Below are positions 28,857-39,022 of a stretch of 58,883 bases of DNA, in pieces; positions within the stretch are counted from its first letter, which is position 1; every line of letters starts with the position of its first letter. A program made the translations under genes and the position numbers. The DNA comes from an uncultured Prochlorococcus sp. (GTDB taxonomy: Bacteria > Cyanobacteriota > Cyanobacteriia > PCC-6307 > Cyanobiaceae), in the NCBI GenBank assembly GCA_902576415.1, contig CACGVZ010000008.1:1-58883 (forward strand). The letters run 5' to 3'. The notes under the pieces were generated by a model. That model was not told the DNA's origin and made no database searches. It worked only from the letters and a program-made list of their open reading frames with translations.

Positions 28857-30109
28857 TGGAAACGATTCAAAATTTTCCTGAAATAACGAAGAAAGACTTT
28901 CCTCTTTTAAATAAGAACTTAAAAAGTAATGAGCAAATTATTTATTTAGACCATGCTGCAACCACTCAAAAACCAGCACAAGTTTTAAAAAAGATTGATG
29001 AATATTACAAAAACTTTAATGCCAATGTACATAGAGGGGCTCATCAATTAAGTGCTAAAGCAACAGAAGAATTTGAAAATGCACGATATTTAATTAGCCA
29101 ATATATAAAAGCGAATTCAGCAAAAGAAATAATTTTCACAAGAAATGCTACTGAGGCAATCAATCTAGTAGCTAGATCATGGGGCGAATATTCATTAAAA
29201 GAAAACGATGAAATTCTCTTATCAATAATGGAGCATCATAGCAATATTGTTCCATGGCAAATGGTTGCAGCAAAAAATAAATGCAAATTAAAATTTATAG
29301 GTATAGATAAAGATGGAAAATTAGATATAGACGACTTTAAATCAAAACTAACCTCTAGAACTAAACTTGTTAGCCTAGTTCATGTTAGTAATACTCTAGG
29401 TTGCTGTAACCCAATTAAAGAAATAACTCAATTAGCTAAACAAAAAGGGGCTTTAGTGTTAATAGATGCATGCCAAAGTTTGGCTCATCAAAAACTTGAT
29501 GTGATTGATCTTAATATAGATTTTTTAGCTGGATCAGGACATAAATTATGCGGTCCTACAGGTATTGGTTTCCTCTGGTCAAGAAAAGAAATCCTAGAAA
29601 AAATTCCTCCTCTTTTTGGAGGTGGCGAAATGATTCAAGATGTTTTTGAAGAGACAAGTACTTGGGCAGAGCTGCCACACAAATTTGAAGCTGGAACTCC
29701 AGCCATTGCAGAAGCAATAGGTCTTGCAGAAGCAATCAATTATATTAACAATATTGGATTGAATGAAATTCATGAATATGAAAAGAATATTACTAAATAT
29801 TTATTTGAAAAATTAAATGAAATAGAAAATATTGAAATCATAGGTCCATCGCCGGAGATAGATCCAGACAGAGCCTCACTTGCCACCTTTTATATAAAAA
29901 ATATACATTCAAATGATATTGCTGAAATTCTTGATTCAAAAGGAATTTGCATCAGAAGTGGACACCATTGCTGTCAACCTCTTCACAGATACATTGGAAT
30001 TAAATCAACAGCTAGAATCAGCATGAATTTCACTACCAATAAAGAAGAAATTGATATCTTTATAGAAAAATTAAAAGATACTATTGATTTTCTAAAAATC
30101 AATTCTTAA
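28856..30109 (+). CDS. sufS: Cysteine desulfurase SufS
   Basis: A PLP enzyme that removes sulfur from cysteine and supplies it to the Suf scaffold. The 417-residue protein has IYLDHAATTQKP at the N-terminus and the PLP-lysine in AGSGHKLCGPTGIGFLW. The catalytic cysteine is in the group II motif RSGHHCCQPLH. It is last of sufBCDS, and its 3' end overlaps the convergent S9 peptidase gene by four bases. SufE, the usual sulfur acceptor, is not in this window. Confidence 0.96.
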   Translation: METIQNFPEITKKDFPLLNKNLKSNEQIIYLDHAATTQKPAQVLKKIDEYYKNFNANVHRGAHQLSAKATEEFENARYLISQYIKANSAKEIIFTRNATEAINLVARSWGEYSLKENDEILLSIMEHHSNIVPWQMVAAKNKCKLKFIGIDKDGKLDIDDFKSKLTSRTKLVSLVHVSNTLGCCNPIKEITQLAKQKGALVLIDACQSLAHQKLDVIDLNIDFLAGSGHKLCGPTGIGFLWSRKEILEKIPPLFGGGEMIQDVFEETSTWAELPHKFEAGTPAIAEAIGLAEAINYINNIGLNEIHEYEKNITKYLFEKLNEIENIEIIGPSPEIDPDRASLATFYIKNIHSNDIAEILDSKGICIRSGHHCCQPLHRYIGIKSTARISMNFTTNKEEIDIFIEKLKDTIDFLKINS

Positions 30110-32031
30110 ATATTTAAAGCATTTTTTAAAAATTCCTGAGATTTTTGCATTACTACTTCTTTATTATCAGTATTTCTAAAACCATGCCCTTCATTATCAA
30201 AAAAAATAACTTCTGAATATTTATTATTCTGAATCAAAATTTTTTGAATTTTTAAAGTTTGTTTATAAGAAATAACAGTATCTTTTTTTCCATGAAACAA
30301 TAAGATAGGTTTTTTTATTTTGTTTATATGATTTATCGGTGATCTATTTATAAAATCATCATGGTATATTGCATAATTTCCTATTAAAGAATTTAGATAA
30401 TCTTTTTCAAACCTATGAGTGTTGTAATGCATATCCTTCAAATCAATAACAGGATATTTACAAATTGCTGCTGTAAAAATAGAACCATATAATAAACAAT
30501 TCAGGGCAGTTAACCCACCAGCACTATTCCCAAAAATTACTACTTTTTCACTATCAACTTGATTTGATTTAACCAATTCAAGAGCTAGTGCTTTGCAATC
30601 ATAAGAATCAACAATACCCCATTTATAATTCAACCTCTCTCTATATGCTTTGCCAAATCCTGATGATCCTCCATAATTGACTTCAGCAACAAAAAATCCC
30701 TTCGACGTCCAATATTGAACTTCAGAATTATATGATCCATCAAAACATGAAGTTGGTCCGCTATGTGCTCTTACAAGGAGCGGTGGCTTTCTAAAATTTT
30801 TATTAAGCGGTCTATAAAGAAAACAATGAGTTGATTTATCTTCAAAACCTTTAAACCAAAGTGTTTCAGGTTTTGAACAATCTTTTATATGATCAAAAAA
30901 TATCTGCTCAGAAAAATTTGATAAAACTTTTTTTGCAAAATCAATTTCAAATACAATTCCCAAAAAATCAGATCCATTACCTTTTAGAAGAACTTTTTTT
31001 CGAAAAACACTGAAATCACTAATTGAGGTAAAAGGAGTAGAAAATTCTTTAACAAATTCAAGATCTTTATATTGTTCCAATATTAAACTATTTTCTTTTT
31101 TTGCTACACAAAATAAATTTTTTTTATTCCCTGAAAAAAATGTTTTTCCAGTGACCCATTGTGGTGCTCCATATTCAATCAAATTTCTCTCTACTCTTTT
31201 CTTAATGAAAATATTATCAATTTCACTAACATCTAAAAACAATAAGTTCCACCATCCAGAACTATCTTCAGAACATACCAAATGTGTTTCACTTATCCAA
31301 TAGGGTTGAAAAAAAGAAACGTTTTTTTTGGAATTTATCAGCTTATTTGAGAATTTTTTTATTTTTTTTATCTCACCATCTTGATCTATTTGAGCAAAAA
31401 ACAGCTCATTTGTTTCCCAGGGCATATATGGAGAATCCCACTCTATCCAGGAAAGTAATTTAACAGATCTATTAGAAGATAATTCTCCAGCAAAATTTTT
31501 AAATTTTTTTATTCGATTAATATCTTGTTTAGTTTTTTCTAAATTTAAAGAAAATAAATAATCTCTATTATTTATTTCACAAATTCCATACAATAAATTT
31601 TTTGTAGAAATGACAAATGACGAATCAAAATTTCCATCAATTGATTTAGATAGTTGCTTAGGTTCTTGAACTGAAACGAGATATTTATTTTTGCTTATAT
31701 CAGTTGAGGCTGCCGCTTTAAAAATTTGAAACCATACTGCCTTGGTAATCTGATCTATCCATATCAAATAAAAATTATTTTTTAAATTTATACATTTATA
31801 AGATTTACCACCATATCCATGAAAATTATTTTTAATATTATATTTTTTATTTGTTAATTGCTGGGGAATAGCTTCTTTGACATTAAATGGTCTTGCAAAA
31901 ATGGCATTTTCATTTTGACCTTCACCAACATTATCAATCCAAAAAATGATATCCCTAATAATAGTTAATTCCTTGAAAGCATTTTTTTTAGATTCAGTTT
32001 GCCTAACTTTTAACTTATCAACATTACTCAT
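30106..32031 (-). CDS. Prolyl-oligopeptidase-like serine peptidase (S9 family)
   Basis: A 641-residue protein with an N-terminal beta-propeller-like region and a C-terminal alpha/beta hydrolase domain. The catalytic Ser is in FGNSAGGLTAL, the Asp in GKKDTVISY and the His in NEGHGF, in the order and spacing of S9C acylaminoacyl/oligopeptidases. No signal peptide is visible, so it is expected in the cytoplasm. The AT-rich frame is unbroken. It diverges from def across about 75 bp. Confidence 0.88.
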   Translation of the reverse strand: MSNVDKLKVRQTESKKNAFKELTIIRDIIFWIDNVGEGQNENAIFARPFNVKEAIPQQLTNKKYNIKNNFHGYGGKSYKCINLKNNFYLIWIDQITKAVWFQIFKAAASTDISKNKYLVSVQEPKQLSKSIDGNFDSSFVISTKNLLYGICEINNRDYLFSLNLEKTKQDINRIKKFKNFAGELSSNRSVKLLSWIEWDSPYMPWETNELFFAQIDQDGEIKKIKKFSNKLINSKKNVSFFQPYWISETHLVCSEDSSGWWNLLFLDVSEIDNIFIKKRVERNLIEYGAPQWVTGKTFFSGNKKNLFCVAKKENSLILEQYKDLEFVKEFSTPFTSISDFSVFRKKVLLKGNGSDFLGIVFEIDFAKKVLSNFSEQIFFDHIKDCSKPETLWFKGFEDKSTHCFLYRPLNKNFRKPPLLVRAHSGPTSCFDGSYNSEVQYWTSKGFFVAEVNYGGSSGFGKAYRERLNYKWGIVDSYDCKALALELVKSNQVDSEKVVIFGNSAGGLTALNCLLYGSIFTAAICKYPVIDLKDMHYNTHRFEKDYLNSLIGNYAIYHDDFINRSPINHINKIKKPILLFHGKKDTVISYKQTLKIQKILIQNNKYSEVIFFDNEGHGFRNTDNKEVVMQKSQEFLKNALNI

Positions 32032-32107
32032 TTAAAAAAATATAAAGAAAGTAAATTAAAGTGCTAGTATTTTTATAGCTAAACTCTTATCTAAAAACTT
32101 TTTTAAC

Positions 32108-32713
32108 GTGGCAAACCATTTTTCACAACTTGCAAAAAAGTCAAGAACAAATGGAAACTCAGAAAAAATTGCTAAAGAACAAACAGGGAGGCCATCTCTA
32201 GATATTTATAAACTTGGTGATGATGTATTAAGACAAAATTCCAAAAGAATAACTAAAGTTGACGAATCGATTAGAAAACTTGCTAGAGAAATGCTTCAAA
32301 GCATGTATGCAGCTAAAGGAATCGGACTTGCAGCACCTCAAATTGGTATCAACAAAGAGCTTCTTGTCATAGATGTAAATTTTGAAGATTCAGCAGCAGA
32401 ACCTCTAATATTAATCAATCCAGAAATTACAGGCTTTGGGACAACCCTTAATTCATACGAAGAGGGCTGCTTAAGTATACCTGGCGTATATTTGAATGTA
32501 GTAAGACCATCAACTATAAAATTAAAATTTAGAGATGAAATGGGGAGACCTCGTAAAATGAAAGCAGATGGACTTCTAGCGAGGTGTATTCAACACGAAA
32601 TGGATCACTTAAACGGAATATTATTTGTTGATAGAGTTACATCAAAAGATGATTTGAATAAAGAACTTATAAAGGAAGGGTTCAACGAAAAAGACGTAAT
32701 TTCTATTAATTAA
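32108..32713 (+). CDS. def: Peptide deformylase
   Basis: Removes the formyl group from nascent proteins. The 201-residue protein has the three metal-enzyme motifs GIGLAAPQIG, EEGCLSIPG and QHEMDHLNG; the two His and the Cys bind the metal. The N-terminal 35 residues are a polar extension. The start is GTG at 32108. The gene is four bases upstream of the HIT-family gene. Confidence 0.96.
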   Translation: MANHFSQLAKKSRTNGNSEKIAKEQTGRPSLDIYKLGDDVLRQNSKRITKVDESIRKLAREMLQSMYAAKGIGLAAPQIGINKELLVIDVNFEDSAAEPLILINPEITGFGTTLNSYEEGCLSIPGVYLNVVRPSTIKLKFRDEMGRPRKMKADGLLARCIQHEMDHLNGILFVDRVTSKDDLNKELIKEGFNEKDVISIN

Positions 32714-32717
32714 TCTA

Positions 32718-33059
32718 ATGACTGAAACTACAATATTTCAAAAAATAATTAATGAAGAAATACCCTGCGATAAGCTTTATGAAGATGATTTTTGTATAGC
32801 GTTTAATGATATCCAAGCGCAAGCTCCAGTACATTTTTTAGTGATTCCAAAAAAGCCAATTATTAGTTTATTAGATTGTATTGAAGAAGATGCAAATTTA
32901 TTAGGGCATTTACTTTTTGTTGGTAGCAAAATAGCTAAATCAAAAAATTTAACTAATTGGAGAACAGTAATTAATACTGGCGCAGAATCGGGACAAACAG
33001 TTTTTCATTTACATATTCATTTTTTATCTGGCAGAAATATGAATTGGCCTCCAGGTTAA
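32718..33059 (+). CDS. HIT-family nucleotide hydrolase/transferase
   Basis: A 113-residue histidine-triad protein of the Hint branch. It shows FQKIINEEIPCDKLYEDD at the N-terminus and the catalytic HLHIHFLSG (HxHxHxx) near residue 98. Such enzymes cleave purine phosphoramidates, but the physiological substrate in cyanobacteria is not known. It follows def by four bases. Confidence 0.92.
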   Translation: MTETTIFQKIINEEIPCDKLYEDDFCIAFNDIQAQAPVHFLVIPKKPIISLLDCIEEDANLLGHLLFVGSKIAKSKNLTNWRTVINTGAESGQTVFHLHIHFLSGRNMNWPPG

Positions 33060-33106
33060 AACTCTCGAAAGAAATGTTTATGGGTTATAAATAAAGAAAA
33101 AACACA

Positions 33107-33385
33107 ATGAATACCCCAAATTCCTTAAATACAGAATCCAAAAATTTATTCAATTTAATATCGAAAAATTGGGAAGAGCTAGACGATTCACTCAAAACTA
33201 AGTTAATAAAAATTTGGAGAGTTTTAACTTATAAATGGCAATTACAAATTTTATTTAATCTACCTTTTCTTTTATGGTGGGTATTAGATAAATCTTTTCC
33301 AATAGTTCATAAATTTGACACAACAATCTTGAATTACTTAAATTTACCTGACTGGGCACTTTCTTTTATTGGATTTGGTCAATAG
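33107..33385 (+). CDS. Conserved hypothetical small membrane protein
   Basis: A 92-residue protein with a helical N-terminus and one hydrophobic, tryptophan-rich segment (LQILFNLPFLLWWVLDKSF). It lies between the HIT gene and the ABC transporter, on the same strand, 42 bp before the latter. I do not recognise the family. The segment could be membrane-embedded or amphipathic. Confidence 0.6.
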   Translation: MNTPNSLNTESKNLFNLISKNWEELDDSLKTKLIKIWRVLTYKWQLQILFNLPFLLWWVLDKSFPIVHKFDTTILNYLNLPDWALSFIGFGQ

Positions 33386-33427
33386 ACTGCTAAAAGTTAT
33401 AATTTCCCTATAAAACTAGTCGGAGCA

Positions 33428-35410
33428 ATGAATAAAACAGTTAATAATAAATCCAAAATACTTTACCAATTACAAAAATTAAGGAAGCTATCTCAGCCGT
33501 TTTTTCTACCTATAGATCAATGTAATGGATTTCAATTCATTTGGCTTTTGATTTCTCTTTTATTTTGTGTTGGTGGAGTAGTACTTGTTGGTCTTACAGG
33601 AATAATCAGTTTTTTTGAAAGCTTTCAACCAATTTTTCTTGAAAAGTATTTCGGAGGTGTAGTAAGTACTGTCAATTCAATTTGGGCTGGTAGTTGGGGA
33701 TTGCTTTTCTCTGCCTTATTTCTAATTGGATCAGGGAGCTTTTTTAGTTTAAGACGTCAATTAAAAAATCGTAGATGGTTACATTGGTTATTCCTTGCGA
33801 TAATTGTATTAATGCTTTTAGCTGTAAACGGAATAAACGCGGGTATTGGATTTATTGCAAGAGATTTAACAAATGCTTTAGTAGAAAAACAAGAAGATGG
33901 ATTTTATCGGATATTGGGTATTTACGCTTGTTGTTTCGCTGTGGCTCTACCAATACGTGTTTCCCAAATATTTTTTACATATAAGTTAGGAATAATTTGG
34001 AGAGAATGGCTTTCAAAAAGTTTAGTAAAAGATTATATGACTAATAAAGCTTATTACCAATTAAATCCCAATGATGAAGAACAAACCGATGTAGATAATC
34101 CAGATCAAAGAATCACGGATGATACCCGAGCTTTTACTGGGCAAAGTCTCTCTTTCACATTAGGTATTTTTGATGCCCTCCTAACATTTTCACTTAATAT
34201 TCTTATTTTATGGAGTATTAGTAAAACACTTACTTTTTCTTTATTTGGTTACGCTGCATTTGCAACTTCTATCCTTTTAATTGCTGGAAAAAATCTTGTA
34301 AAGATTGACTTTGATCAACTCAGATATGAAGCAGATTTTCGATACGGCTTAGTTCATATTAGAGATAATGCTGAATCAATAGCCTTTTACTCTGGGGAGA
34401 ATCCTGAACGAAGTGAAACTGAAAGACGCTTAGGAGAAGTGGTGAGAAACTTTAATTTACTGATTATATGGAGAGTAATAATAGACGTCATGAGAAGATC
34501 CATTAATTATGCTGGAAATTTTTTTCCATATTTAATAATGGCGATCCCTTACTTTAAAGGTGATATTGATTATGGACGCTTTATTCAGGCTAGCTTTGCA
34601 TTTGGAATGGTTGAAGGTTCGTTATTTTTCATTGTTAATCAAATCGAAGAACTTGCAAAATTTACTGCTGGTATTGGCAGATTAGAAGGTTTCCAATCAA
34701 AAGTTGAATCCATTAGTCAAATCAACCCAACAAGCAATCAAAACGTTATTTCAGATTATCCCTCAATTCTTATCAATAATGCTGACCTTTGCCCACCAGG
34801 ATCAAATAAAACAATAATTAAAAATTTAAATTTAAGCATCGACAATAATCAATCACTTTTGGTAGTAGGACCATCTGGGTGTGGCAAAACATCTTTACTA
34901 AGAATGATTAGTGGTTTATGGGAACCAAATCAGGGAGTAATTAAAAAACCAAAAATTGGGGAATTATTATTCATACCTCAAAAACCATATATGTTACTTG
35001 GTTCTTTAAGGGAACAATTATGTTATCCCACAGAGGTTAAGAAATTTAGTGATGAACATCTTACTTCTGTACTACATGAAGTAAATTTAAAAACATTAGT
35101 GGATCGGTATCCTAATCTTGATATCAAACAAGATTGGCCACGAATTCTTTCCCTAGGCGAGCAACAAAGATTGGCTTTTGCAAGACTTTTACTAAATTCT
35201 CCAAGATTTGCAGTACTTGATGAAGCAACAAGTGCTTTAGATATTAACACTGAAAAAAAACTATATAGTTTACTAAAGGAAAGAGAACTTTCTCTTATTA
35301 GTGTTGGACATAGACCTAGTTTAAAAGATTTTCATGAGAATATTTTAGAATTAAACGGAAAAGGAGACTGGAAATTATTGACTTCTGATAAGTATAATTT
35401 TAAGGATTAA
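33428..35410 (+). CDS. ABC transporter, fused permease-ATPase (SbmA/BacA-like, ABCD type)
   Basis: A 660-residue protein. The N-terminal part, about residues 1-430, has six membrane segments of the ABC_membrane_2 (SbmA/BacA, peroxisomal ABCD) family, with DNPDQRITDD as the typical EAA-like loop. The C-terminal ATPase has Walker A GPSGCGKTS, signature LSLGEQQRLAFARLL and Walker B FAVLDEATSAL. Substrates in relatives include peptides, fatty acyl-CoAs and vitamin B12. Here none can be assigned. It is followed nine bases later by an Hli gene. Confidence 0.9.
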   Translation: MNKTVNNKSKILYQLQKLRKLSQPFFLPIDQCNGFQFIWLLISLLFCVGGVVLVGLTGIISFFESFQPIFLEKYFGGVVSTVNSIWAGSWGLLFSALFLIGSGSFFSLRRQLKNRRWLHWLFLAIIVLMLLAVNGINAGIGFIARDLTNALVEKQEDGFYRILGIYACCFAVALPIRVSQIFFTYKLGIIWREWLSKSLVKDYMTNKAYYQLNPNDEEQTDVDNPDQRITDDTRAFTGQSLSFTLGIFDALLTFSLNILILWSISKTLTFSLFGYAAFATSILLIAGKNLVKIDFDQLRYEADFRYGLVHIRDNAESIAFYSGENPERSETERRLGEVVRNFNLLIIWRVIIDVMRRSINYAGNFFPYLIMAIPYFKGDIDYGRFIQASFAFGMVEGSLFFIVNQIEELAKFTAGIGRLEGFQSKVESISQINPTSNQNVISDYPSILINNADLCPPGSNKTIIKNLNLSIDNNQSLLVVGPSGCGKTSLLRMISGLWEPNQGVIKKPKIGELLFIPQKPYMLLGSLREQLCYPTEVKKFSDEHLTSVLHEVNLKTLVDRYPNLDIKQDWPRILSLGEQQRLAFARLLLNSPRFAVLDEATSALDINTEKKLYSLLKERELSLISVGHRPSLKDFHENILELNGKGDWKLLTSDKYNFKD

Positions 35411-35418
35411 CCAAAAAC

Positions 35419-35694
35419 ATGAATTCAAAAGAAGAACAAACTAACTCAGAAATCACTAATTTAGAGAATGAGAGTTTGATAAAACAGCAGAACGATCCAG
35501 ATTGCATCAAGGAACAAATTGGAGATAATAAATTAGATGAAAAATCTATAGAAATTAAAGATCAATATAAATTTGGATGGAGTAGTTATTCTGAAATAAC
35601 TAATGGAAGATTTGCAATGATTGGCTTCCTTGCAATAATATTAATTGAATTATTTAGTAGAGAATCGTTTTTAAAATGGGCAGGAATCTTATAA
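35419..35694 (+). CDS. hli: High-light-inducible/CAB-like protein with long polar N-terminus
   Basis: A 91-residue protein. The first 50 residues are polar and acidic, and the rest is one Hli helix: SEITNGRFAMIGFLAIILIE, carrying the E..NGR..M chlorophyll-binding motif. It differs from the 48-residue Hli at 7.3 kb in its long N-terminal extension. It is probably cotranscribed with the upstream ABC transporter (9 bp gap), an association worth noting because it suggests a light- or pigment-linked role. It converges directly on ycf66. Confidence 0.88.
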   Translation: MNSKEEQTNSEITNLENESLIKQQNDPDCIKEQIGDNKLDEKSIEIKDQYKFGWSSYSEITNGRFAMIGFLAIILIELFSRESFLKWAGIL

Positions 35695-36624
35695 TTAATC
35701 ATCAAATCTAGAACTGTTATCTCTAGGTTTCTTTTTGTTTGTTCCAACGTTATATCTACTATTTTGATTTTTTGCACTTGATCTAGCTGAAGAGGATACT
35801 CTACGAGTCTCACGTGTTTTTTTGGTTTGATTAGCATCTTTAAATGAAGCATCTTCTACTTGAGCAGTTGAAGTTTGCTGCCTAATAGAAGATCTTGCAG
35901 GTCTCTTTCTTGACGAAGAAGAATCATCAGGAGTAGAAATATCATCTTTTCTAGAAACTGCACGATTCATTCTTGGTCTTGACCCTGTTTTAACTTCATC
36001 CCGAGATAAAATTCGTCTCTCACCAAAACTATTTCTAGCTGATTGATCACTAATTCTATCTTCAGAAGCCTGTCTTCTTCTTCTTATAGGTTCATCATTT
36101 TTAAGCTGACTTATTTCTCTTGTAGATGGCCTGCTTCTACTTGCTGCAGCAGAGGGTATAGCTCTTGAAACATTCCTCCTACGAAATCTCCCCTCCATAT
36201 AGTCGTCTTCAAATTCATCGTCTTGAGGTTTAAATCTTCTGGATGATCTTTCAGCTTCTTCAAACCTATCGTAATCTTCATTAAATCGGCCTCTAGAATT
36301 TCTGGGCACATCAGCAATAGGATCATCATCAAAATAAGAGGACCTTCGAGCTTGATCGGTAGCAACTCCCCTCAATCGCACACTTTCATATGCGAAAAAA
36401 ACTGTAGTTCCAGCTAATAAAAACTGACCAAACTGAAGGATAGGATCTAACCTCCAGCCTTGAAAAAATAATATTCCTCCGCACAAAAGTCCTATTGCTG
36501 CGAAGAAAACATCATAATCTCTTGCTAAGGCAGGTTTAAAAGATCTCAAAAAATAGAGACCTCCCCCACATACCGCGAGAACTATACCAACAATACTGGC
36601 CCAATTGAGACTAGCATTGACCAC
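35695..36624 (-). CDS. ycf66: Ycf66 family protein
   Basis: A cyanobacterial/plastid-conserved membrane protein of unknown function. I chose the GTG at 36624 (MVNASLNWASIVGIVLAVCG), which has GGAG upstream and matches the family's N-terminus, over an ATG 14 codons upstream. Three to four membrane segments occupy the first 100 residues. A long arginine/serine-rich, low-complexity tail of about 200 residues follows. It is downstream of psbX on the same strand. Confidence 0.88.
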   Translation of the reverse strand: MVNASLNWASIVGIVLAVCGGGLYFLRSFKPALARDYDVFFAAIGLLCGGILFFQGWRLDPILQFGQFLLAGTTVFFAYESVRLRGVATDQARRSSYFDDDPIADVPRNSRGRFNEDYDRFEEAERSSRRFKPQDDEFEDDYMEGRFRRRNVSRAIPSAAASRSRPSTREISQLKNDEPIRRRRQASEDRISDQSARNSFGERRILSRDEVKTGSRPRMNRAVSRKDDISTPDDSSSSRKRPARSSIRQQTSTAQVEDASFKDANQTKKTRETRRVSSSARSSAKNQNSRYNVGTNKKKPRDNSSRFDD

Positions 36625-36704
36625 TTTCTTTCTCCAAAAATTTATTTTTAAAAGGGTTACTTTCACCCCTTATATATATAGTGTACTTAAAACTTCTATA
36701 AAAA

Positions 36705-36890
36705 CTAGCGTCTTCCTGTAGAAGTACGATCCAAGGAATCTTTCTGACTAACAAAAATCAAAAATGCAGTGGCTGGAATAACGATAAGTAAAGCAGCGGC
36801 AATAAAACTACCTATCATTCCAACTGCTGAATTATTTGCAACTTCAGCAGAAAAATCTGCGGCTAGTAATAAATTTGAAATTTGAAACAC
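36705..36890 (-). CDS. psbX: Photosystem II reaction centre protein PsbX
   Basis: A 61-residue single-helix thylakoid protein that associates with PSII near cytochrome b559 and affects quinone exchange. The hydrophobic helix ([20 protein letters not shown]) is followed by [19 protein letters not shown], as I recall for Prochlorococcus PsbX. It is followed by ycf66, a common arrangement in picocyanobacteria. Confidence 0.93.
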   Translation of the reverse strand: MFQISNLLLAADFSAEVANNSAVGMIGSFIAAALLIVIPATAFLIFVSQKDSLDRTSTGRR

Positions 36891-36971
36891 TTTTTAAATA
36901 TTAAATTCTCAATTTATAATACGAATTAAATACGTTTCAATGGGTTATTTATTAAGATGAATTAAATAATT

Positions 36972-37283
36972 GTGATTTCCTTGCTTGTGAACTCTCTTCA
37001 AATTTTAGATATTAGTTTAGGAATTTCTCTTTCATATTTAACTATAGTTTTTCTAATAAGATTAATACTTACCTGGTATCCAAAAGTTGATTTAAATAAA
37101 GGTTTATGGTTATTTATTTCAATACCATCAAGCTCCATTCTTAATTTAACACGAAAACTAATTCCTCCTATCGGAGGCGTTGATGTTGGACCGGTAATTT
37201 GGATCGGAGTTATAAGCTTTTTAAGAGAAATTTTAGTTGGCCAGCAAGGTCTTATAAAACTTGCATTACATACACATATTTGA
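36972..37283 (+). CDS. ycf19: YggT family membrane protein (Ycf19-like)
   Basis: A 103-residue protein with two hydrophobic segments separated by the family motif LIRLILTWYPKVDLNKG and followed by LTRKLIPPIGGVDVGPVIW. Plastid and cyanobacterial relatives affect nucleoid distribution and thylakoid organisation. The start is GTG at 36972. It converges on accC with about 20 bp between stops. Confidence 0.87.
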   Translation: MISLLVNSLQILDISLGISLSYLTIVFLIRLILTWYPKVDLNKGLWLFISIPSSSILNLTRKLIPPIGGVDVGPVIWIGVISFLREILVGQQGLIKLALHTHI

Positions 37284-37304
37284 TAGCAATCATTTAATTA
37301 TTTT

Positions 37305-38654
37305 TCAGTAATTTGGCAATAATTCTTCTTCTACATATTTAGTATGTATTTTACCTTGCTTAAATTTAGATTTATTCAATAAAGTCAGATGAAAGTTAAT
37401 TGTTGTAGGAATACCAGTTACTGCACATTCATTTAAAGCCCTATTCATACGTTTAATTGCAGTATTACGATCTTTCCCCCAGACTATCAATTTACCAATT
37501 AAAGAGTCATAGAAAGGAGGTATTTCATAACCGGTATAAACATGACTATCTACCCTTACACCCGGGCCACCAGGAGGAAGCCACCCAGTTATTTTTCCAG
37601 GTGATGGCCGGAAATTGTGAGAAGGATCTTCAGCATTGATTCTACATTCAATAGCATGACCGTTTAAATGGATATCATCCTGATTAAATTCCAAGTTGGC
37701 TCCGCTTGCGATTTTAATTTGCTCAGCTATTAAATCAACTCCAGTAACCATTTCAGTAACAGGATGTTCAACTTGAATCCTAGTATTCATTTCCATAAAA
37801 TAAAAATTGTCATCATCATCAACTAAAAATTCAACTGTCCCAGCTCCTTCGTAGCCGATACTTTTTGCCGCAGCAATAGCTGCATTCCCCATTTTTTTTC
37901 TTAACTCAGTGTTAATTGCAGGACTAGGAGACTCTTCTAGTAACTTCTGATGTCTTCTTTGAACTGAACAATCTCGCTCTCCTAAATGAACAACATTGCC
38001 CGATCTATCAGCCAAAATTTGAATTTCTACATGTCTTGGCTTCTTTATAAATTTCTCCATATATAAACCATCATTACCAAAAGCTGCTTCTGCCTCACCT
38101 TGAGCTGCTTTAAACATTTTCTCAAGATTATCAGAGTTTTCGACCAACCTCATACCTCTTCCTCCTCCTCCAGCAGTTGCTTTAATAATTACCGGATAGC
38201 CAATTTCATCTGCCAATTTATAAGCCTCATCAACATTTGATAACAAGCCTTTACTTCCAGGTACTGTTGGAACTCCAACTGCTTCCATAGTTTCTTTTGC
38301 TGTAGATTTATCTCCCATAGATCTAATAGCTTTAGGAGAGGGGCCAATAAAAACTATGCCGTGATCATTACACATCTCAGCAAATTTATCATTTTCAGCA
38401 AGAAATCCATAACCAGGATGAATGGCATCAACTCCTCTCGATGTAGCAGCAGCAAGTATATTTGGAATATTTAAATAACTCTTATTGCTTAACGAATCGC
38501 CAACGCAAACCGCTTCGTCAGCAAGCTGAACATGCAATGCTTTTTTATCTACAGTGCTAAAAACTGCAACGGTTGCAATACCTAGTTCTCTACAACTTCT
38601 GACAATTCGTAAAGCTATTTCTCCACGATTAGCAATTAAAACTTTTTCAACCAT
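37305..38654 (-). CDS. accC: Biotin carboxylase subunit of acetyl-CoA carboxylase
   Basis: Carboxylates biotin on AccB in the first step of fatty-acid synthesis. The 449-residue protein shows [16 protein letters not shown] at the N-terminus and the ATP-grasp glycine loop [33 protein letters not shown] and the catalytic [14 protein letters not shown] follow. It is monocistronic here; accB is not adjacent. Confidence 0.97.
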   Translation of the reverse strand: MVEKVLIANRGEIALRIVRSCRELGIATVAVFSTVDKKALHVQLADEAVCVGDSLSNKSYLNIPNILAAATSRGVDAIHPGYGFLAENDKFAEMCNDHGIVFIGPSPKAIRSMGDKSTAKETMEAVGVPTVPGSKGLLSNVDEAYKLADEIGYPVIIKATAGGGGRGMRLVENSDNLEKMFKAAQGEAEAAFGNDGLYMEKFIKKPRHVEIQILADRSGNVVHLGERDCSVQRRHQKLLEESPSPAINTELRKKMGNAAIAAAKSIGYEGAGTVEFLVDDDDNFYFMEMNTRIQVEHPVTEMVTGVDLIAEQIKIASGANLEFNQDDIHLNGHAIECRINAEDPSHNFRPSPGKITGWLPPGGPGVRVDSHVYTGYEIPPFYDSLIGKLIVWGKDRNTAIKRMNRALNECAVTGIPTTINFHLTLLNKSKFKQGKIHTKYVEEELLPNY

Positions 38655-38915
38655 TATGAAAATTAAATTGAAGAAATGAAAATGACTTAAAACAAAAAAT
38701 TATTTGCCAAAGTATTTAACAAAATTTTTTTAGTGATCAGAGGACATTTTTACAATACAACCTAGAACGTTATATATGTATAAATATTTGTTTTATGCAA
38801 TAGAAAAATTATTCATGATATTCAAAAATACTCTTTTAAAACTACATGCTTATTTCAGTCAATAATGTATGATATTTTTAAGGTTTAGGTATCCCTCGGT
38901 TGCTGAGAACCCTTT

Positions 38916-38997
38916 GCGGACGTGGCGGAATTGGTAGACGCGCACGTCTAAGGAGCGTGTGGCTTAGGCCTTGCGAGTTCAAGTCTCGCCGTCCGCA
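38916..38997 (+). tRNA. trnL: tRNA-Leu, anticodon AAG
   Basis: A class II tRNA of 82 bases. The acceptor stem GCGGACG pairs with CGTCCGC, the discriminator is A, and no CCA is encoded. The D arm reads GGCGGAATTGGTAGACGC, the anticodon stem CACGT/GCGTG encloses the loop CTAAGGA, and the variable arm forms a GGC/GCC stem. The T arm is GCGAG TTCAAGT CTCGC. The anticodon is at 38950-38952. A34 would need deamination to inosine (TadA) to read CUN codons fully. Confidence 0.95.
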
Positions 38998-39022
38998 TTT
39001 AACGTATTCTGGTTTAACTGCA

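Noticed and set aside
38900-38912. A CTGAGA-containing stretch that recalls a TPP riboswitch core
   Set aside because: Only a short GGTT/AACC hairpin is present, the second conserved helix is missing and the next gene is a tRNA.
38900-39022. A 41-codon N-terminal extension of the LpxB-like protein
   Set aside because: It would translate the whole tRNA-Leu gene. The ATG at 39023 begins the conserved domain.
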